Shown one piece after another: positions 3,605 to 7,461 of a DNA stretch of 7,461 nucleotides. The first letter of the stretch is position 1, and every line of letters begins with the position of its first letter. The position numbers and the translations under genes are program-made. The notes under the pieces were generated by a model. That model did not search any database, had not been told where the DNA came from, and saw only the letters and a program-made list of their open reading frames with translations. This stretch comes from an uncultured Campylobacter sp. (lineage in GTDB: Bacteria > Campylobacterota > Campylobacteria > Campylobacterales > Campylobacteraceae), in contig NZ_CALHGM010000025.1 of the NCBI RefSeq assembly GCF_938030145.1, positions 1 through 7,461 on the forward strand, written 5' to 3'.

Positions 3605-6600
3605 TTCCCCAAATCCCGTTTCTCTACCCTGAACTCCGCCGCCGATTGTTAATTCTGGTTTTATAGGCGATTGAGGCATTTGAGTATAAGGGCGTCCTCC
3701 GCGCTCTTTTTGTAGCTGCACTCCGCCGCCGATTGTTAATTCTGGTTTTATAGGCGATTGAGGTATTTGAGTGTATGGTAGCTTTTCTTCTCTATTTTTA
3801 GGGAATATTTTTATATGATCATTTTTGTCCCAGCTTCTTGCCTGTATATTTTTATTTTCTAAATCGTTTAGAATTCTATCATAATTTATGTTTGATCGTT
3901 CCTTTGTAGTGCCGCCATTATCAGGATATTTTCCAGGATAATTCCAGTAGGCATTGTATTGATCACCTTCATACCAGTTTATTAACCAATTTCCAAAATC
4001 TTTTGATAACTGTCTAGTTTTAATAAAAAAGATAGAAGCGGAGGCTGCCTCTATAATAGGCAGAATAGCTGCCACAGCAGCATCATCGCTCTTCCTCTGA
4101 TCCAGCGAGTAAAAGTATCTGGTATCGGCTACGACGGTTTTGTCGTTAGGATTTACTTTAGGCGAATAGTCGTTAAGGCTTCTACCGTTTAATCTTAAAG
4201 CCTTTTCCGACATACTTAGCATGCCTAGGGCATAGTTGGTAGCGAATTGATTTTGCGCGGGATCTTTAGGTATGAAAGTACCTCGTTTATTATCGCTGCG
4301 ATGAACGAGCTCGTGTCGCAAAGATGCCATAAATTCTTTTGCATTGCTAATGTGCTTTGTATTGATATATACGGCATTCGGATCGTCTGAGTTAAATTTT
4401 CCTCCGCTTCCTCTATTTAGATTGGCAAATTTAACCTTTACCCCCATTTGATTTGCTATATCCTGTGCGGCTCGTTGCTTTTTAAATATATCGGCGCGAG
4501 GATCGTTTAGTACGTCAAGATTTGCCGCAAGCGACATACTATCTTTATCGTATCCACTAACAAAGCCTCCTATATAGTCAAATATTTTATAGGCTTTTGC
4601 ATTCTCAGTAGTTGCTATTAAATTTATAGCTTCGTATATCGCGCTACCCCTATTAAGCTCATCCTTTATCTCATTCCTTCCCCCTTCGCTAAACAACCTC
4701 ATATCCACGCTTGCATCAACGTTAGAGTTTAGCTTGGTAGAGTATAGCTCTTTGCTTAGCTTGGAGCTGTCTCTGTTTAATCTCGTAAGATCGTCTGAGT
4801 TATATAGAGCCTTATTGTTAGGATCAGATTGTAAAGAAGCAAGCTCATCCTTGCTTAAAGAGCTTATATCTTTATCTCCTACTATAAGCTCTCCTTTTCC
4901 TATAGTAGCTAAGCTTTTACTTATAGAGTAGGATAGGTTTCTATTATTAGCGTAGTTAATCGATGAAATTTTAGACTTAGGATCGGTAGCGCTATCTTTA
5001 GATTGAGCGCTCCAGCCATCCTTTCCTGCGCTCATATCTGTACTGCTTGTTTGCATACCGCTCATTTGATTTGAGCTAAAGGAGTTTGATCCCGCGGTGC
5101 TCTCTTTAGCTTCGGAGCTCTTACTATCACTAGCTTTGCTACCTCCATCTTTACTTCCGCTTCCCTCTCCCTGTTGCGGATCTTTAAAAGCATAATTGGT
5201 TCCTATGCTTAAAGAATTTGATTTGTCGTATCTGGTGTTACTTAAATTTGAAAAAGTTAGGGTATCTGTTTTTAATCTAAGCTTGCCGTTATCTATGAAA
5301 TTTCCATTCTCATCATAGTAGCCTGCAGCTATTAATGAGCCTTTCAGATCGGTATTAGCTCCTACTTCTATATCAAGCTGCTTAGCGGTTATACTAGATA
5401 GCACGGTCTGTTTTACCATAGTGCTTGATTTTGATCTGGAGTAGTTAGCGTTTATGCTTGAAAGTTTGGAATTTGAATACCTTACTATATTGTTGCCTAT
5501 GTCATAGGGATTGTCCGGATCGGAGGTTGTTTTACTGCCGCTTATGCCTATACCTGCCCCTATAGAGCTTGATTTGCTATCGTAATTATAGCTATCTCTT
5601 AAGCTATGAAGGCTTAGATCATGTCCTACCTTTAAAGCTAAAGCATTATCCGCTCTAAGGTTAGCTCCTTTTATTAAAGCGTCGTTACTAGCTAAGGCGT
5701 ATATATTATGTCCTGCATAAACTTTAGCGTTATTGTGGCTAAGGCTTTGCTCTTTCATATTACTTTTAGAATAATCAAGCCCTGCGCTTCCTCCTCCGCC
5801 TCCATACATGGTAGCGGATACTCTTCCGCTTACGGTTTTAGAGTTTTGCTTAGCTTCATAGCTATCTTGCGAAGCATCCATAAATAGATTATGAGTGTTT
5901 AGATATATATCATTACTAGCATATAAATTTGAGCCTTTGATATTTATAGCGGTATCTTTATTGCTATCAGTTAAAATTTTAATATTCTTACCGCTAAGAT
6001 TAGAGGCTACGGAGCTATTTGATTTGGAACTATCTTTGGAAGAGGTTCCGCTAAGCTCTGCGGAGGCGCCGACGCTAAAGCCCCAAGTAACCCAGCTAGA
6101 GGATGCAGCAGATCCTTGAGAGATGAGAGCGGCGGTTTTAGAGGCTACGTTGGCAGTAGCCAGAGCGATATTTGATAGATAGTATTTCTCCTCGTCCTTT
6201 ACGTCCTCTATTATGTTTTGTAGATCTTCGATATCGGAGTAGTCTATGCCTACCTCTTTAGCCTTATAGCGGTTTTTTAACTCGACAAGTTTGTCTTGTA
6301 GAGCATTTTTCTGATCCTTATACTCCTTATATTGCTTTTTGGTCTGATTTAGCTGTTTTATCGCTTCTTGCAAGGCGATAGCCGCAGGAGCAATCTGGGC
6401 GTATTCGTTTTGAACGGTAAGAGATAGGGAGCCTTCCAGATGCTTAGAGTTAGATGAGGAGCTTGTAGTGTCGGTGGAATTTATTATATTTATATTCCCA
6501 TCTTTGGATATTAAGTTAAGATCCTCTTTGGCCTTTAAGTTTGAGCCTATAACGCTTAGGCTATTATCCCCTCTAAGAGTTATATTTTTAGCTTCCATAT

Positions 6601-7461
6601 TAGAAGAGATGGCCTTGGTGCCGTATAGGTTCGTATTGGATTTATCGTATGAGGCATCGGCTAACTTTATTTTGATACTGGTATCCTTCTTAAATTCATC
6701 TAAGGACTTAGGCTTCATCTGACTTAGAATATCTTTTACTTTAGCAACAGATACAGAGGTACTTTTTTGCAAGCTTTGTTCGCTATATTCGTTAGCGGCG
6801 GCGGATATCGTTAGGTTTTTGGCGTCTATATTTATATCTCCGCCCGCTTTCATATTTGAAGTTATAAAAGCTGTAGGAGAGTTTAAGCCTATATCACCCG
6901 CGGCTTTGATATCAGATAGTTTAGATATACCTTCTTTTACCTGCTTGCTATTATAATCCGATCTATATATCTCAGTAAAGGTCTTGCCGCCTATCTTTTC
7001 TACTCCTATAGCGGCTATAGCATTTTCCGGAGCTATGATAGATGCTGCTACCAAACCGGAATATGTTAGAACCGATATAGGGTTGAATCTTGTTCTTTTA
7101 TGGGCGCTTAACTCCTGCTTATACTCCTTGGCTGCTAGGATATTTATGGAATTTCCCGCGCTTAAGTTTAGATTGCGTCCGCTTGAAATATCCGCAGATA
7201 TTAGACTTAGATCGTTCTTCGCTCTTAAGTTTATATCTGCCGTTTCGCTAGATAGGGAGGAGCTTTGCAAATTTTGCTTATAAAGCGAGTGCATATCCAT
7301 ACTAGCTTTCAATCCGCCCAAAGAGGATTTGGAGCTATTTTTATAGTTTAAGGAGTTATAGCTTAGAGGCGATATATTGATATTGTTTCTCGCCTGCATA
7401 TCTATAGCTTCTTTAGCTTTTAACGCAGAGCCTGCTATATTGATATCGGCTTCTTGCGAGC
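3338..7461 (-). CDS. cdiA: CdiA/FHA-family contact-dependent toxin exoprotein, 3' part, with colicin E3-type ribonuclease tip
   Basis: Large exoprotein expected to be exported by a two-partner (CdiB-type) transporter and to deliver its C-terminal toxin into neighbouring cells. The gene is cut at the window edge: the frame stays open through 7461, and the residues upstream of the Met at 7399 (..INIAGSALKAKEAID) are a haemagglutinin repeat, so that Met is internal. Numbered from that Met, 1353 residues are seen. Residues 1-735 are FHA-type beta-helix repeats (GSNLKAKEDLNL, GSNLYASNDIYL, GANLRADNALAL), interrupted by a likely coiled coil at about 341-405. Residues 744-810 are Ser/Gly/Lys-rich. 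Residues 811-1130 are a pre-toxin region (LNRDSSKLSKELYS, then HELVH at 1029-1033, and a hydrophobic stretch at 1107-1127). Residues 1208-1257 hold a duplicated Pro/Gly linker, and about 1266-1353 the nuclease. The stop overlaps the next gene as ATGA. The family assignment is firm; the gene symbol is by analogy, because the secretion-signal end and cdiB are not in view. Confidence 0.93.
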   Translation of the reverse strand, partial: SQEADINIAGSALKAKEAIDMQARNNINISPLSYNSLNYKNSSKSSLGGLKASMDMHSLYKQNLQSSSLSSETADINLRAKNDLSLISADISSGRNLNLSAGNSINILAAKEYKQELSAHKRTRFNPISVLTYSGLVAASIIAPENAIAAIGVEKIGGKTFTEIYRSDYNSKQVKEGISKLSDIKAAGDIGLNSPTAFITSNMKAGGDINIDAKNLTISAAANEYSEQSLQKSTSVSVAKVKDILSQMKPKSLDEFKKDTSIKIKLADASYDKSNTNLYGTKAISSNMEAKNITLRGDNSLSVIGSNLKAKEDLNLISKDGNINIINSTDTTSSSSNSKHLEGSLSLTVQNEYAQIAPAAIALQEAIKQLNQTKKQYKEYKDQKNALQDKLVELKNRYKAKEVGIDYSDIEDLQNIIEDVKDEEKYYLSNIALATANVASKTAALISQGSAASSSWVTWGFSVGASAELSGTSSKDSSKSNSSVASNLSGKNIKILTDSNKDTAINIKGSNLYASNDIYLNTHNLFMDASQDSYEAKQNSKTVSGRVSATMYGGGGGSAGLDYSKSNMKEQSLSHNNAKVYAGHNIYALASNDALIKGANLRADNALALKVGHDLSLHSLRDSYNYDSKSSSIGAGIGISGSKTTSDPDNPYDIGNNIVRYSNSKLSSINANYSRSKSSTMVKQTVLSSITAKQLDIEVGANTDLKGSLIAAGYYDENGNFIDNGKLRLKTDTLTFSNLSNTRYDKSNSLSIGTNYAFKDPQQGEGSGSKDGGSKASDSKSSEAKESTAGSNSFSSNQMSGMQTSSTDMSAGKDGWSAQSKDSATDPKSKISSINYANNRNLSYSISKSLATIGKGELIVGDKDISSLSKDELASLQSDPNNKALYNSDDLTRLNRDSSKLSKELYSTKLNSNVDASVDMRLFSEGGRNEIKDELNRGSAIYEAINLIATTENAKAYKIFDYIGGFVSGYDKDSMSLAANLDVLNDPRADIFKKQRAAQDIANQMGVKVKFANLNRGSGGKFNSDDPNAVYINTKHISNAKEFMASLRHELVHRSDNKRGTFIPKDPAQNQFATNYALGMLSMSEKALRLNGRSLNDYSPKVNPNDKTVVADTRYFYSLDQRKSDDAAVAAILPIIEAASASIFFIKTRQLSKDFGNWLINWYEGDQYNAYWNYPGKYPDNGGTTKERSNINYDRILNDLENKNIQARSWDKNDHIKIFPKNREEKLPYTQIPQSPIKPELTIGGGVQLQKERGGRPYTQMPQSPIKPELTIGGGVQGRETGFGENIIGYIPPPKTKDLKGFPGLTKDRRKTPNQGGGGLRKRWKDKKGNIYEWDSRHGALEKYDKQGWHLGQFDYITGKQTKPADKTRRIQK
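3349..3353 (-). promoter_or_regulatory. Ribosome binding site of the immunity gene inside the cdiA 3' end
   Basis: AAGGA on the minus strand, 7 nt before the ATG at 3341. It lies across the codons AGA AGG ATT for toxin residues R1349-R1350-I1351, so the catalytic arginine codon and the translation signal of the partner gene share bases. This supports the chosen start and translational coupling. Confidence 0.75.
3629..3778 (-). repeat. Tandem 87-nt-spaced direct repeat in the linker before the nuclease
   Basis: Two 63-nt copies, 3716-3778 and 3629-3691, start 87 nt (29 codons) apart and differ at only 4 positions by eye. They encode PYTQIPQSPIKPELTIGGGVQ and the same with Met in place of Ile (residues 1208-1228 and 1237-1257). 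Between them lies the charged spacer LQKERGGR. The unit is Pro-rich then Gly-rich, as expected of a flexible extended linker. Near identity at silent positions suggests a recent duplication. Confidence 0.9.
4010..4969 (-). other. Pre-toxin region with HELVH (HExxH) zincin-like motif and hydrophobic segment
   Basis: Residues about 811-1130 of the exoprotein, between the Ser-rich stretch and the toxin linker. The first half (ISKSLATIGKGELIVGD.., LNRDSSKLSKELYS, VDMRLFSEGGRNEIKDEL) looks like the conserved segment that follows haemagglutinin repeats in FHA-type toxins. The second half has VYINTKHISNAKEFMASLRHELVHRSD: a helix carrying H1029-E1030-x-x-H1033 (4301-4315), the zinc-binding signature of zincin metallopeptidases. 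A possible third ligand is E1065 in SMSEKALR, though this is a guess. A hydrophobic stretch AAVAAILPIIEAASASIFF follows (about 4019-4081), which could insert into a membrane during toxin entry. The motif is directly visible; a self-releasing protease or entry role is inference. Confidence 0.6.
6108..6137 (-). repeat. 30-nt identity with the 109-aa gene, copy inside cdiA
   Basis: The partner of 2010-2039. In the exoprotein it encodes TAALISQGSA just after the coiled-coil insert (residues about 422-431). Confidence 0.9.
6185..6379 (-). other. Predicted coiled-coil insertion between haemagglutinin repeats
   Basis: Residues about 341-405 of the exoprotein are rich in Lys, Glu, Gln and Leu with heptad-like spacing (EAIKQLNQTKKQYKEYKDQ, ALQDKLVELKNRY, EDLQNIIEDVKDEEKYY) and lack the Gly/Asn-rich beta-helix pattern on either side. 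It is probably a helical hairpin projecting from the beta-helical fibre. The stretch just after it (TAALISQGSAA) is the one whose DNA recurs at 2010-2039. Confidence 0.6.

Noticed and set aside
3338..5000. VENN-type or HINT-type toxin boundary motif
   Set aside because: No VENN or intein-like Cys/His/Asn pattern is evident in the pre-toxin region; NYANNRN and LENKN are not convincing matches.
4734..7283. Several plus-strand open frames of 65-99 codons opposite cdiA
   Set aside because: They mirror the repetitive, stop-poor antisense of the Ser/Leu/Lys-rich cdiA codons. Their products are low-complexity and Leu/Ser-rich, with no ribosome binding site or recognisable domain.
7397..7399. Met codon at 7399 as the start of the large exoprotein
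   Set aside because: The frame is open upstream to the window edge and encodes further haemagglutinin-repeat sequence, and no ribosome binding site precedes this ATG. The true start is outside the window.

Overview
This window is one minus-strand gene cluster at the 3' end of a polymorphic-toxin (contact-dependent growth inhibition, CDI / filamentous-haemagglutinin) locus. Transcription runs from position 7461 down to 1, and I see no convincing gene on the plus strand. The AT-rich composition, the Lys/Asn/Ser-rich proteins and the style of the haemagglutinin repeats suggest a Gram-negative epsilonproteobacterium, perhaps a host-associated Campylobacter. This is inferred from sequence style; no taxonomic marker gene is present.

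Layout in transcription order: (1) 7461-3338, the 3' part of a large cdiA/FHA-like exoprotein gene whose 5' end lies outside the window. It encodes beta-helical haemagglutinin repeats with a coiled-coil insert, a Ser/Gly/Lys-rich stretch, a pre-toxin region with an HELVH zinc-peptidase-like motif and a hydrophobic segment, a duplicated Pro/Gly linker, and a colicin E3-type 16S rRNA ribonuclease tip that keeps the Asp/His/Glu/Arg catalytic residues. (2) 3341-2613, a 242-aa protein joined to cdiA by an ATGA overlap, the likely immunity protein; it contains an internal duplication and does not look like the small colicin E3 immunity protein. (3) 2544-2149, a DUF4279-like immunity-type protein. 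(4) 2083-1754 and 1743-1429, a small pair: a signal-peptide protein and a membrane-anchored protein. (5) 1430-1023, a broken toxin C-terminus with two in-frame stops. (6) 1033-641, 602-174 and 184-1 (cut by the window edge), three tandem paralogous immunity-like genes.

The most informative pattern is in the last 1.1 kb. Each of the three paralogous immunity genes is preceded by a copy of the same toxin 3' end (encoding ETHIPIKGNPNAN or a decayed form). That copy also supplies the gene's ribosome binding site (AAGGA, exactly 7 nt before ATG each time). In the copy before the third gene, the tail is fused in frame to the C-terminus of the second immunity protein. The region therefore reads as a graveyard of displaced toxin/immunity cassettes in which toxins were lost and immunity genes kept, consistent with cassette replacement at the cdiA 3' end. 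The active module appears to be the E3-type toxin with its 242-aa partner; the downstream genes would protect against toxins of relatives or preserve older pairs. No transporter gene (cdiB), promoter, terminator hairpin, RNA gene, CRISPR or insertion sequence is visible in the window.
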